A stretch of 8,329 nucleotides of DNA from Desulfobacterales bacterium (GCA_020345785.1 CP070771.1:1045321-1053649); one strand, 5' to 3'. Counted from the stretch's first letter, positions 1 through 7,769 are shown. Notes: generated by a model not told the origin, from the letters alone. Translations and numbers: made by a program.

Positions 1-1125
<1,125 letters not shown>

Positions 1126-1292
1126 AATTGTTTTAATCTCCTTTCCTCATATAGATCTCGGTTTAATTGAAGGTGAAACCCGTACGCCGGGCACCGGGTA
1201 AAAAATCCGCTTTACAAGACAACAGCTTTGTTATCCGCCCGAAAGGTCGGTTTTCACCTGCGTTTGTTGTACGGAATAGCTGCAAGAACATA

Positions 1293-1308
1293 AATTTACT
1301 CGTAAATT
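1293..1308. promoter_or_regulatory. Palindrome AATTTAC-TC-GTAAATT, candidate operator
   Basis: A perfect inverted repeat with 7-base arms and a 2-base centre lies 6 bases upstream of the plus-strand -35 hexamer. It also covers the possible -10 of the opposing degP promoter. The size and symmetry suit a dimeric helix-turn-helix regulator. No regulator can be named from the sequence, and it does not match the direct-repeat CpxR box (GTAAA-N5-GTAAA). Confidence 0.4.
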
Positions 1309-1321
1309 GATATCTTGACAA
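1293..1321 (-). promoter_or_regulatory. Possible sigma-70 promoter for degP, overlapping the opposing promoter
   Basis: On the minus strand TTGTCA (1321-1316) is followed after 17 bases by TAAATT (1298-1293), which matches four of six -10 bases. The -35 shares its bases with the plus-strand TTGACA, and the -10 lies inside the palindrome at 1293-1308. This would give degP a leader of about 160 bases. It is a weak match; an envelope-stress sigma factor promoter elsewhere in the gap remains possible, though I saw no clear one. Confidence 0.25.
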
Positions 1322-1340
1322 GGTAATATTCATGCATAAT
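1315..1340 (+). promoter_or_regulatory. Possible sigma-70 promoter for the ABC operon
   Basis: TTGACA at 1315-1320 is a perfect -35. CATAAT at 1335-1340 matches five of six -10 bases but the spacer is only 14 bases; a weaker TAATCT at 1337-1342 gives 16. The first gene starts about 110 bases downstream, leaving a modest leader. The -35 is convincing, the -10 is not. Confidence 0.4.
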
Positions 1341-1454
1341 CTTCAAACCACAATTATCTTCGGGAACCATGCCGAGCGCAGCAGCGATTGGTGAACACCA
1401 TAATAATAAGACAGTTTTCCAGCATTGCTACCCCAATTCTAACAGGAGATGGGT

Positions 1455-2393
1455 ATGATCCAGGTTGAAAATTTAACCAAATATTACCATGACTTTTGTG
1501 CGGTGGACGCGATCAGCTTTGACATTCAGAAAGGGGAGATACTCGGATTGCTGGGTCCCAACGGCGCCGGTAAAACGACCACTTTGCGCATGCTGACTGG
1601 TTTCTTGCAGCCCACTGCCGGCAGTATTCGCGTGAAGGACTACAGCATTGATGAGCATCCGCTGGAAATAAAAAAGATTCTGGGCTACCTGCCGGAGTCC
1701 GCCCCCCTGTACCACGATATGCTGGTTTATGAATACTTGAATTATGTGGCTGAAATCCGGGAAATCGACAAACGCCACAAGCTGGATCGCGTCCGTCAAT
1801 TAGGCGATTTGTGCGGTATCAACAATGTCATGCACCAGCCGATCGGCGAACTTTCCAAGGGTTATAAGCAACGGGTGGGATTGGCCCATGCCATGATGGA
1901 CGACCCGGAAATTCTTATCCTGGATGAACCGACCTCCGGTCTGGATCCCAATCAGATCGTTGAAATCCGGCAAATCATCAAACGAATCGGCAAAGAAAAA
2001 ACCATCATTCTATCCACTCACATATTGAGCGAAGCCGAAGCCACCTGCGACCGGGTGGTGATCATCAACAAGGGTAAAATCGTTGCCGACGACAGCACCG
2101 AAAGCCTGAAGGAATCGGCCGGAGACAGGAAATATATCCAACTCAGCTTGCAGAATGCCGACTTTAAATCCGTCGACATGACGCTTTCCGCCATTGAGGG
2201 CATCACGGGCGTCACACGCATCGATGAGGCGGACAACCAGCTGGATGTGCGCATCGACTGCCGGTCCGCGGCTGATCCACGTGCGGAAATCTACCAAAGA
2301 ATCAAACAAACCGATTGGGTGGTGTTGGAATTTCGTCTGAAAACTCAAACTCTTGAAACCATTTTTCGTGAGCTTACCATGGAGAGCAAATAA
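1455..2393 (+). CDS. ABC transporter ATP-binding protein, GldA/CcmA-like
   Basis: Cytoplasmic ATPase subunit that powers the permease encoded directly downstream. In 312 residues it shows Walker A GPNGAGKTT (34-42), the family's GYLPE version of the Q-loop (77-81, Glu rather than Gln), signature LSKGYKQR (133-140), Walker B ILILDEP (153-159), D-loop SGLD (161-164) and switch His189 in STHIL. The last 90 or so residues form the accessory C-terminal region usual for ABC-2 ATPases. Start choice: the AGGAG at 1444-1448 is 6 bases from ATG 1455; the in-frame ATG at 1449 touches the ribosome site, so it is less likely. The TAA overlaps the ATG of the next gene by one base, implying translational coupling. 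The four-gene set resembles the gldA-gldF-gldG-DUF4340 arrangement. Substrate is unknown; NosF-like or O-antigen-type exporters fit less well given the partners. Confidence 0.93.
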   Translation: MIQVENLTKYYHDFCAVDAISFDIQKGEILGLLGPNGAGKTTTLRMLTGFLQPTAGSIRVKDYSIDEHPLEIKKILGYLPESAPLYHDMLVYEYLNYVAEIREIDKRHKLDRVRQLGDLCGINNVMHQPIGELSKGYKQRVGLAHAMMDDPEILILDEPTSGLDPNQIVEIRQIIKRIGKEKTIILSTHILSEAEATCDRVVIINKGKIVADDSTESLKESAGDRKYIQLSLQNADFKSVDMTLSAIEGITGVTRIDEADNQLDVRIDCRSAADPRAEIYQRIKQTDWVVLEFRLKTQTLETIFRELTMESK

Positions 2394-3097
2394 TGCGGCA
2401 GGCCATTCAAATTTTCCGGAAAGAATTCAGGTCCTATTTTGTTACGCCAATTGCTTACATTGTCATTGCAATTTTTCTGCTGGTGACGGGCTGGTTCTTT
2501 TTCGCAACCTTTTTTTTGTTCGACCAGGCAACATTGAGAAACTTTTTTTCCCTTCTGCCCATCATCTTTTCATTCGTTATACCGGCCGTCACCATGCGGC
2601 TGGTTTCCGAAGAATTAAACATCGGGTCCTATGAAATCCTGCTGACGATGCCGGTAACATTCAGCGACGTCGTCATCGGCAAATTTCTGGCGGCGGTGGC
2701 ATTTGTGGTCGCCATGCTGATACCGACTCTGGCTTACCCGATAACGGTCTCTGTCATAGGACAGCTCGACTGGGGGCCTGTCGCCGGCGGCTACATTGGT
2801 GCCGTTCTTCTGGGTGCCGCCTTCTGCGCGATCGGACTGTTTGCATCCACCTTGACCCGCAACCAGATCATCGCCTTTATCATCGGCATGGCGATCTGCT
2901 TCGTCCTGACATTGATCGACAAAATGCTTTTTTTCCTGCCGCGGTCCCTGCTGGGAGTTTTGGCCTATCTTGGCGCGGACTATCATTTTCAGAACATTTC
3001 AAAAGGAATTATTGATTCCCGCGACATCCTATACTTTTTAAGCGTTTGCTTTATCGGTCTGTATGCGGCTCATCTGGCCTTAAGGGAGAAATACTAA
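2393..3097 (+). CDS. ABC-2 type permease, GldF-like
   Basis: Inner-membrane permease partner of the preceding ATPase. The protein has 234 residues and about six hydrophobic segments (roughly 17-43, 51-67, 98-122, 133-158, 160-185 and 210-228). The segment at residues 68-100, beginning MRLVSEELNIGSYEILLTMP and ending VIGKFLAA, is the typical cytoplasmic motif of ABC-2/GldF permeases (Arg, acidic pair, Gly-x-x-Glu-x-Leu-Leu, then GKFL). The start overlaps the ATPase stop as TAATG; a GGAGAG at 2381-2386 within the end of the ATPase gene serves as ribosome site. The first hydrophobic region is rich in Phe. One permease gene with one ATPase gene suggests a dimer of each. What is moved, or whether the complex acts mechanically rather than as a transporter, cannot be read from the sequence. 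Confidence 0.9.
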   Translation: MRQAIQIFRKEFRSYFVTPIAYIVIAIFLLVTGWFFFATFFLFDQATLRNFFSLLPIIFSFVIPAVTMRLVSEELNIGSYEILLTMPVTFSDVVIGKFLAAVAFVVAMLIPTLAYPITVSVIGQLDWGPVAGGYIGAVLLGAAFCAIGLFASTLTRNQIIAFIIGMAICFVLTLIDKMLFFLPRSLLGVLAYLGADYHFQNISKGIIDSRDILYFLSVCFIGLYAAHLALREKY

Positions 3098-3107
3098 GGA
3101 GAGTACC

Positions 3108-5324
3108 ATGGCGGATATCAAAAAATCGGGAAAATACATCAAATTTCTTATTTACCTGATTGTTGTCGTGCTGGTTAATGTGGCCGGGATCACGCTGTTT
3201 TTGAGATCGGATTTGACCGCCGACAAAATTTACTCAATTTCCGATGCCAGCCGAGAGGTGGTTGAATCCCTGTCCGAACCATTGACCATCAAGGTCTTTT
3301 TTACCAAGGATCTACCCGCACCTTACAACAATAACGAGCGCTACCTCCAGGACCTCCTCCAGGAGTATGCCATATATGCGAACAAATTTTTCAACTACGA
3401 GTTTCATAATGTCAGCGCCGAGGAGGGTGAAATTACGGATAGTGCCCGTGAAAACCAGAAGCTGGCCAACAACTACGGAATCCATCCGATTCAAATTCAG
3501 GTGGTTGAAAAAGACGAGGTAAAATTTCAAAGAGCCTACATGGGTCTTGTTATGATTCATGGAGATTTGATCGAAACCATTCCAACGGTAACCACGACCG
3601 AGGGTCTGGAATACATGCTGACCACCACCATCCAGAAGATGGAAAATAAAATCAGTGCCCTTTTGAGCTTGCCCGAAAATATCAACATCAAGCTTTTTTT
3701 GTCCTCCTCCCTCGAAGCCGTCGCACCGCACATGGGTATCCGAAATCTTGCCGACATTCCGGACGAGATCCAGACGGTTGTCAAAAATCTGAATCAAAAA
3801 AATTACAATAAACTGCAATACCAGTTTATCAACCCCACCCGGGAGCAAGACCTGAAGACCCTTGCCGACCAATACAACCTCATGACGCTTTCCTGGCCGG
3901 CTCTTGGCAAGGGCAAGGTCGCCGCCGGCAAGGGCGCCATCGGTCTGGTTATGGAATATGCCGGTAAATCATTGACGGTTCCTTTATTACAGGTGATCCG
4001 TCTGCCGCTTATCGGAACCCAGTACCGTTTAACCGAAATGGAGCAAATGGGGGATATTATCAACAGCAATATCGAACGGCTCATCAACATCAATGAAGAT
4101 ATCGGGTATCTGGCTGACCACGGCACCTTGGACCTTAACGGTGCTGGACCCAACCTTCCCGGCCGACCGCAAAACGATGAGCCGGCCACCAACTTTCGCG
4201 CCCTCATCTCTCAGAATTACACCATCAAGAACATCGATTTAAAGGACCAGGACATTCCCGTCGGCCTGAATTGCCTGGTGGTTGCGCGTCCGACGGAAAA
4301 ATTTTCCGATTACGAGTTGTTTCAAATCGACCAGTTTCTCATGCAGGGCAAAAATCTGGCCCTCGTCCTGGATCGTTTCAACGAAGTCAGGCCTTCCGGC
4401 CAGCAAGGCATGAATTTCGGGCAACAATCAATTTTTGTTCCGCTGGATACCGGACTTGAAAAACTGCTGGAGCATTATGGCATCCGCATCCAGCAATCCT
4501 ATGTGATGGACGAAAACTGCTACCGCCAGGAAATGCCGGCCCAGTTTGGCGGCGGCGAACGGAAAATTTACTATGCACCCTTGATTAAAAATCGCAATAT
4601 CAACCAGGAGCTGGACTTCATGAGAAATATCAAGGTGCTGGTGGCCTTGAAAATATCACCGTTGGAGTTGATCACCGAGCGTATCACCCAAAATAATTTA
4701 AAAACCTACCAACTCTTTGCTTCATCGGAAAAATCCTGGCAGATGCGCGGCCGCATCAATCTGAACCCGATGTTTATTAAACCGCCTGCAGCATCGGACG
4801 AGATGCAGAGCTTTCCCCTGGCGTATCTCATTGAAGGTGAATTCCCCAGTTACTTCGCCGACAAACCCATGCCGGTAAAAGAAATAGAGGAACAGCAAGA
4901 TTCGGAGAAAAAAGACGCGGAGCAGGAGACCGAATCGGAAGAATCCGACAAGAAACCGGAAATCGATTTATCGCGCATCGAGCGCAAAGGGCAGTTTTTG
5001 CCCCATGGCAAACCCGGCAAGATTTTCTTAATGGCCTCCGCCGATATGTTGAAAAACAATGTATTGGACGCCGAAGGAAGAGGCTCCAACGCCACCTTGA
5101 TTCTGAACGTTATCGATTACCTGAACGGCCGCGAAGGCATTGCCGTTATGCGCGGCAAGCGGCAGCAGTTCAACCCTTTGGAGGAAACCCAGCCGGGGGC
5201 TAAAACATTTGTTAAAACTTTTAACATTGCCGGTCTTCCGGTAATCGTCGTAATATTCGGCCTGGGCGTGTGGTTCCGCCGCCATTCCCGTAAGAAATAT
5301 ATTCAGATGATGTTCAATAAATAA
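3108..5324 (+). CDS. GldG-like ABC-system auxiliary protein
   Basis: Large membrane-anchored auxiliary subunit of the ABC complex, probably mostly periplasmic. It has 738 residues with an N-terminal membrane segment (about 12-32) followed by RSDLTADKIYSIS, the form seen at the start of GldG-type proteins. The body fits the 'ABC-type uncharacterised transport system' (PF09822-like) family, and a second membrane segment lies near the C-terminus (about 705-724) before a basic tail (RRHSRKKY). So the body should sit between two anchors on the outer face. Residues about 592-620 form a highly charged Glu/Lys/Asp/Ser linker. The ribosome site AAGGAG (3096-3101) overlaps the permease stop and is 6 bases from ATG 3108. 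The gap from the permease is only 10 bases, so it is cotranscribed. GldG in Bacteroidetes helps gliding; nothing here proves motility, and no other gliding genes are visible. Confidence 0.88.
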   Translation: MADIKKSGKYIKFLIYLIVVVLVNVAGITLFLRSDLTADKIYSISDASREVVESLSEPLTIKVFFTKDLPAPYNNNERYLQDLLQEYAIYANKFFNYEFHNVSAEEGEITDSARENQKLANNYGIHPIQIQVVEKDEVKFQRAYMGLVMIHGDLIETIPTVTTTEGLEYMLTTTIQKMENKISALLSLPENINIKLFLSSSLEAVAPHMGIRNLADIPDEIQTVVKNLNQKNYNKLQYQFINPTREQDLKTLADQYNLMTLSWPALGKGKVAAGKGAIGLVMEYAGKSLTVPLLQVIRLPLIGTQYRLTEMEQMGDIINSNIERLININEDIGYLADHGTLDLNGAGPNLPGRPQNDEPATNFRALISQNYTIKNIDLKDQDIPVGLNCLVVARPTEKFSDYELFQIDQFLMQGKNLALVLDRFNEVRPSGQQGMNFGQQSIFVPLDTGLEKLLEHYGIRIQQSYVMDENCYRQEMPAQFGGGERKIYYAPLIKNRNINQELDFMRNIKVLVALKISPLELITERITQNNLKTYQLFASSEKSWQMRGRINLNPMFIKPPAASDEMQSFPLAYLIEGEFPSYFADKPMPVKEIEEQQDSEKKDAEQETESEESDKKPEIDLSRIERKGQFLPHGKPGKIFLMASADMLKNNVLDAEGRGSNATLILNVIDYLNGREGIAVMRGKRQQFNPLEETQPGAKTFVKTFNIAGLPVIVVIFGLGVWFRRHSRKKYIQMMFNK

Positions 5325-5338
5325 AAAAACAGGATAGA

Positions 5339-5520
5339 GGTTCAAAGGTTCAGGGTTCAGGGTTGAAAGCGAAAATTGAATAGCGAATATCGAATAATGA
5401 ATATTGAATGTTGAAGGAAGGTATTCTGTCTGTTCTAAAAAAGACTGAGCGCAGCGAATCCACCCTTCGACATTCTGCGGTTCGATACTCGATATTCTGC
5501 GGTTCGCTGCTCCGTTCAGG
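5339..5520. repeat. Hairpin-forming intergenic repeat inside the operon
   Basis: This starts with heptads GGTTCAA/GGTTCAG at 5339-5367. An AT-rich block follows with GAATATCGA (5385-5393) and GAATGTTGAAGG (5406-5417). These pair in order with TCGATATTC (5489-5497, perfect) and CCTTCGACATTC (5464-5475, one G-T wobble), giving a large imperfect hairpin. A competing stem joins GCAGCGAA (5451-5458) to TTCGCTGC (5503-5510). ATTCTGCGGTTCG occurs twice (5472-5484 and 5494-5506). Minus-strand translation gives strings such as FNIQYSLFDIRYSIF, which I recall as spurious proteins from dispersed repeats in delta-proteobacteria and similar genomes (from memory, not searched). It lies between the GldG-like and DUF4340 genes, whose kin are otherwise almost touching. 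Confidence 0.7.
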
Positions 5521-5550
5521 TGAGGTTTCATATAGTGGTTTGGGTTTTAC

Positions 5551-5569
5551 AAGCCATTCGGCTTTTTTT
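5551..5569 (+). terminator. Terminator-like hairpin within the operon gap
   Basis: AAGCC (5551-5555), a 4-base ATTC loop, GGCTT (5560-5564) and a run of seven T (5563-5569) form a short intrinsic-terminator shape. The stem is only five pairs, so it may act as a partial stop that lowers expression of the DUF4340 gene rather than a full stop. Right after it, GGATTC (5570-5575) and GAATCC (5581-5586) form a second small hairpin with no good T-run. Confidence 0.45.
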
Positions 5570-5622
5570 GGATTCCGTGCGAATCCGTGTTTCTTTAAAA
5601 GACGAAATTGAATGGAAGAAAA

Positions 5623-6636
5623 ATGAAGCTGAAAAAAGAATACATCATTCTGGCCGTTATTATCATTGCCATATCGGTTTATCTTTACAAACGCAGCACT
5701 GACCGCACCTTTTACGAGTTGCCGGAAATTCCGCAGGTAAATCAAAAGGATGTCACCAAACTAGAGATCACCAAGGGCGCCTCCTCCATCGTGCTCAACA
5801 AGAAAGATGATAAATGGTACATTGAACCGGCTGACTATCCGGCTGATCCCGGCAAAATCAAAAATATGCTCAACGCTCTGGAGAACTTCAGCTTAACGGC
5901 GCTGGTTTCCGAATCCAAGAATTATAACCTCTATGAGCTCGACCCGGAGCAAAAGATTAACGTCAAAGCCTGGCAGGGCGACAACCTCAGGCTGGACTTC
6001 GATCTAGGCAAAACCGCCTCCTCCTTTCGCCACACCTTCGTGAGGCCTTCCGGGGAGGAGCGAGTTTTTCATGCCCAGGGCAATCTCAAAAACAGCTTTG
6101 ACGTCAACGTGGATCAACTCAGGGATATGTCGGTCCTGGCCCTCAATCCGGCCGACATTCAGCAGGTACAGATCACCAAAGAACAGCAGTCCCTTGCCTT
6201 TACCAGAACTGCGGTTCCCGTGGAAGTCAAAACCCCGGAGACTGAGAAGAAAGAAGCGTCATCGCCCCCGCCCAAACAGCTCGTTTGGCAGGCCGCAAAC
6301 GGACAGCCGGTCAACGAAACCGCTTTGAACCAATTGCTCAACTCCGTCAGCAACCTGCGTTGTGAGAAGTTTCTCGACGACCGTAAAAAAGAGGATTACA
6401 CCTCTCCCCTGTTTACCCTCCGATTAAAGGGCGCTGAAGAATACAGCCTTGCCATATATCCCAAGGCCGAAGACAAGGAAACCGGCTACCCGGCCGTTTC
6501 TTCGGGCAGCGACTACCCGTTTCAATTAGCCGGCAGTCAGGTTGATCGCATCATGCAAGCGCCCTCCGCCTTTCTGCAAAAATCTGAAGCGGACCAGAAA
6601 AAATCCGAACCGCAAAAGCCGGAATCGACGCAGTAA
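5623..6636 (+). CDS. DUF4340-domain membrane-anchored protein
   Basis: Protein of unknown molecular function that commonly sits beside GldG-type ABC genes. It has 337 residues: a short basic start (MKLKKE), one membrane segment (about 7-22), then a probably periplasmic body. Its opening part has the DUF4340 look, including ITKGASSIVLNKKDDKWYI followed by a segment about setting up a difference of residues ending in LENFSLTALVSES. A Pro/Glu/Lys linker (TPETEKKEASSPPPK) splits two similar-looking halves, and the C-terminus is a Lys/Glu/Ser/Pro-rich tail. Start choice: ATG 5623 has GGAAG 4 bases upstream and gives a clean membrane anchor; a TTG at 5608 would add five residues with no good ribosome site. 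The roughly 300-base gap before it, holding a repeat and a terminator-like hairpin, contrasts with the tight spacing of the other three genes. Its expression may therefore be partly uncoupled. Confidence 0.82.
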   Translation: MKLKKEYIILAVIIIAISVYLYKRSTDRTFYELPEIPQVNQKDVTKLEITKGASSIVLNKKDDKWYIEPADYPADPGKIKNMLNALENFSLTALVSESKNYNLYELDPEQKINVKAWQGDNLRLDFDLGKTASSFRHTFVRPSGEERVFHAQGNLKNSFDVNVDQLRDMSVLALNPADIQQVQITKEQQSLAFTRTAVPVEVKTPETEKKEASSPPPKQLVWQAANGQPVNETALNQLLNSVSNLRCEKFLDDRKKEDYTSPLFTLRLKGAEEYSLAIYPKAEDKETGYPAVSSGSDYPFQLAGSQVDRIMQAPSAFLQKSEADQKKSEPQKPESTQ

Positions 6637-6668
6637 TTATTGTCGAACACGCCGGAGGGATTTTTGTT

Positions 6669-7377
6669 ATGGTTAACAGCGATGCAGTCTACGGCATCCT
6701 TGCGATTGTCGTTCCAGTGGTGGAGCTCGTCGGTATTCTGGCGGCGTCCATGCGGTGATGAATGCCAGGACCTCCCAGGGTGCGATTGCCTGGGCCATTT
6801 CGCTGGTGACCTTTCCATGGGTGGCCCTGGTGTTATATGCAATCTTCGGACGCAACACCTTCAACGGCTATGTCTTGCTGCACAGCTCAAAGAATCTGAA
6901 TATCCAACATTACATCGAAGATATTCAAACCGAGGCCAGCGCTAAGGAATTGATCCGCGAAAACCTGTCCGAATCTGAAATTGCCCTGACCCGACTGGTC
7001 GAAATGCCCATCACGCGTTTTAACAAAAGCCGTCTGCTCATCGACGGCCCTGACACCTTCCGCAGCATATTTGAAGGAATCGAATCTGCCGAGCGGTATA
7101 TCCTGATTCAATTTAGTTTTGACGAGGTCTGGAATTGGGCCGCCAACCGCATTCCCCAGTTAAACTGGGAGATGCACGGGGCGGCCGGGGGGAATGAAGA
7201 TATGCTTTTGAAATCACGCTGCTGAATTATAATGATGCTTGCGTTAGAGAAGTCGAAGAGATGCTGTCGCCGAATTTTGCCCGCAGCCGCCCGGTCACCA
7301 TGGAAGATTACACCCGAAAATCATTTTTCTTCAAACTGGCGGTGCGTTCTGCGCGGCTGCTGGCCCCGATTCTGTAA
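6669..7377 (+). pseudogene. cls: Cardiolipin synthase (phospholipase D family) pseudogene, frameshifted and internally deleted
   Basis: Intact relatives join two phosphatidylglycerol molecules (or PG and PE) into cardiolipin at the inner membrane and are about 480 residues long. Here ATG 6669, with GGAGG at 6654-6658, gives 29 residues of the first membrane segment (MVNSDAVYGILAIVVP...) and then two TGA stops (6756, 6759). The match continues one frame over from about 6749 as HAVMNARTSQGAIAWAISL, then GRNTFNGYVLLHSSKN and RLLIDGPDTFRSIFEG up to ILIQF near 7113. After a garbled stretch the true C-terminus reappears in a third frame at 7198-7377: FEITLLNYND, VREVEEMLSPNFARSRPV, ending RLLAPIL and TAA. 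Everything between is gone, including both HxKxxxxD motifs, so no catalysis is possible. It follows the DUF4340 gene by 32 bases. A sequencing error could explain one frameshift but not the deletion. Confidence 0.87.
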
Positions 7378-7410
7378 TTTTTTGATGAAAATGCGCCATC
7401 AGTGAGTCAG

Positions 7411-7479
7411 GCTCTTGCTGATAAATGGGGCATCCGTTCCGTCCGGAGATTGTCGAAAATAAGATCAGAGGGCTTTTTT
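7411..7479 (+). terminator. Long-loop terminator-like hairpin after the cls relic
   Basis: GCTCT-TG-CTGAT (7411-7422) can pair with ATCAGAGGGC (7464-7473), with a 2-base bulge and one G-U pair, followed at once by six T (7474-7479). The loop of about 41 bases is large. The CTGAT arm can instead pair with ATCAG at 7398-7402, inside an alternative hairpin built on GCGCCAT (7393-7399) and ATGGGGC (7425-7431, one mismatch). It probably closed transcription of the operon and cls gene. Confidence 0.4.
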
Positions 7480-7555
7480 ATTTTACCGATTCTAAACGAC
7501 AAAGGAGGTTTTGCTAAATTAGATATTTAATATGAAAAATTTAGTTTTATTGGAT

Positions 7556-7587
7556 GGCCAATTCCGTTCGCGAGGTTGGCCTTTTTT
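7556..7587 (+). terminator. Intrinsic terminator
   Basis: GGCCAA (7556-7561) and TTGGCC (7576-7581) form a perfect 6-pair stem around a 14-base loop that contains TTCGCGAG, and a run of six T (7582-7587) follows. This is the clearest intrinsic terminator in the window. No full gene lies just upstream of it, so it either backs up the one at 7411-7479 or ends a small RNA. Confidence 0.6.
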
Positions 7588-7620
7588 GTTTCAAAACTAC
7601 GACACCAAACGGAGGATATT

Positions 7621-7656
7621 ATGAAAATCGGTAATAAAAAATCAAAAGGAAGCTAA
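7621..7656 (+). CDS. Possible 11-residue ORF with a good ribosome site
   Basis: ATG 7621 is preceded by CGGAGG (7611-7616) at a near ideal distance. It reads MKIGNKKSKGS and stops at TAA 7654-7656. The peptide is basic and has no recognisable domain. An overlapping 30-codon frame starts at ATG 7532, runs through the terminator hairpin and stops on the TGA that overlaps this ATG; it has no ribosome site at proper distance. The ORF may be the head of a lost gene rather than a real peptide. Confidence 0.2.
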   Translation: MKIGNKKSKGS

Positions 7657-7670
7657 AATTGAGGCTTTAA

Positions 7671-7724
7671 TTCGGTGGTGAAGCGGTTTGTCATTCGCAA
7701 CTTGCGATAAACCGAGCCACCGAA
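7671..7724. repeat. Long three-part inverted repeat (stable hairpin)
   Basis: TTCGGTGG (7671-7678) pairs with CCACCGAA (7717-7724), CGGTTT (7684-7689) with AAACCG (7709-7714), and TCGCA (7695-7699) with TGCGA (7703-7707) around an ACT loop. This gives 19 perfect pairs in one coaxial hairpin with small internal loops (5 and 2 bases, then 5 and 1). There is no T-run on either side, so it is not a normal terminator. It could be a structured RNA, a REP-like element or a mobile-element end; no family is recognised. Confidence 0.6.
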
Positions 7725-7740
7725 ATGTCGAAACGTAAAA

Positions 7741-7769
7741 AGACTCTGACAAGATCCCCTCAGGTGTCT
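7741..7769. repeat. Second, weaker inverted repeat
   Basis: AGAC (7741-7744) and CTGA (7746-7749) pair with TCAG (7760-7763) and GTCT (7766-7769), with a small asymmetric internal loop and a 10-base apical loop. It lies 16 bases past the larger hairpin, so the two may belong to one structured element. Eight pairs alone could occur by chance. Confidence 0.35.

Larger units (their letters stand above)
1126..1454. other. Divergent intergenic control region between degP and the ABC operon
   Basis: These roughly 330 bases hold no convincing gene. They separate two genes read outward, so they must carry the promoters of both. Visible elements are a palindrome at 1293-1308, a TTGACA at 1315-1320, and an 8-base inverted repeat AGGTGAAA (1171-1178) / TTTCACCT (1252-1259) in what would be the degP 5' leader. 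ATCCGC also occurs twice as a direct repeat (1205-1210 and 1233-1238). None matches a regulator site I can name with confidence. Confidence 0.6.

Noticed and set aside
1252..1259. Envelope-stress (sigma-E or CpxR) control site for degP
   Set aside because: Neither a GAACTT/TCAAA pair at correct spacing nor a GTAAA-N5-GTAAA box was found in the gap.
5028..5745. Two minus-strand frames (5028-5531 and 5350-5745) across the operon gap
   Set aside because: Their distinctive peptides come from the repeat's AT-rich units and the rest is antisense to real genes; such products are typical spurious calls.
6755..7225. An independent 156-residue small membrane protein
   Set aside because: Its sequence is the middle-N-terminal part of a cardiolipin synthase whose start and end lie in other frames, so it is a fragment; a new function for the fragment cannot be excluded but nothing supports it.
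7671..7724. Integron attC site or CRISPR repeat
   Set aside because: The RYYYAAC and GTTRRRY core pattern of attC is not seen, there is one copy only, and no spacer array or integrase is near.
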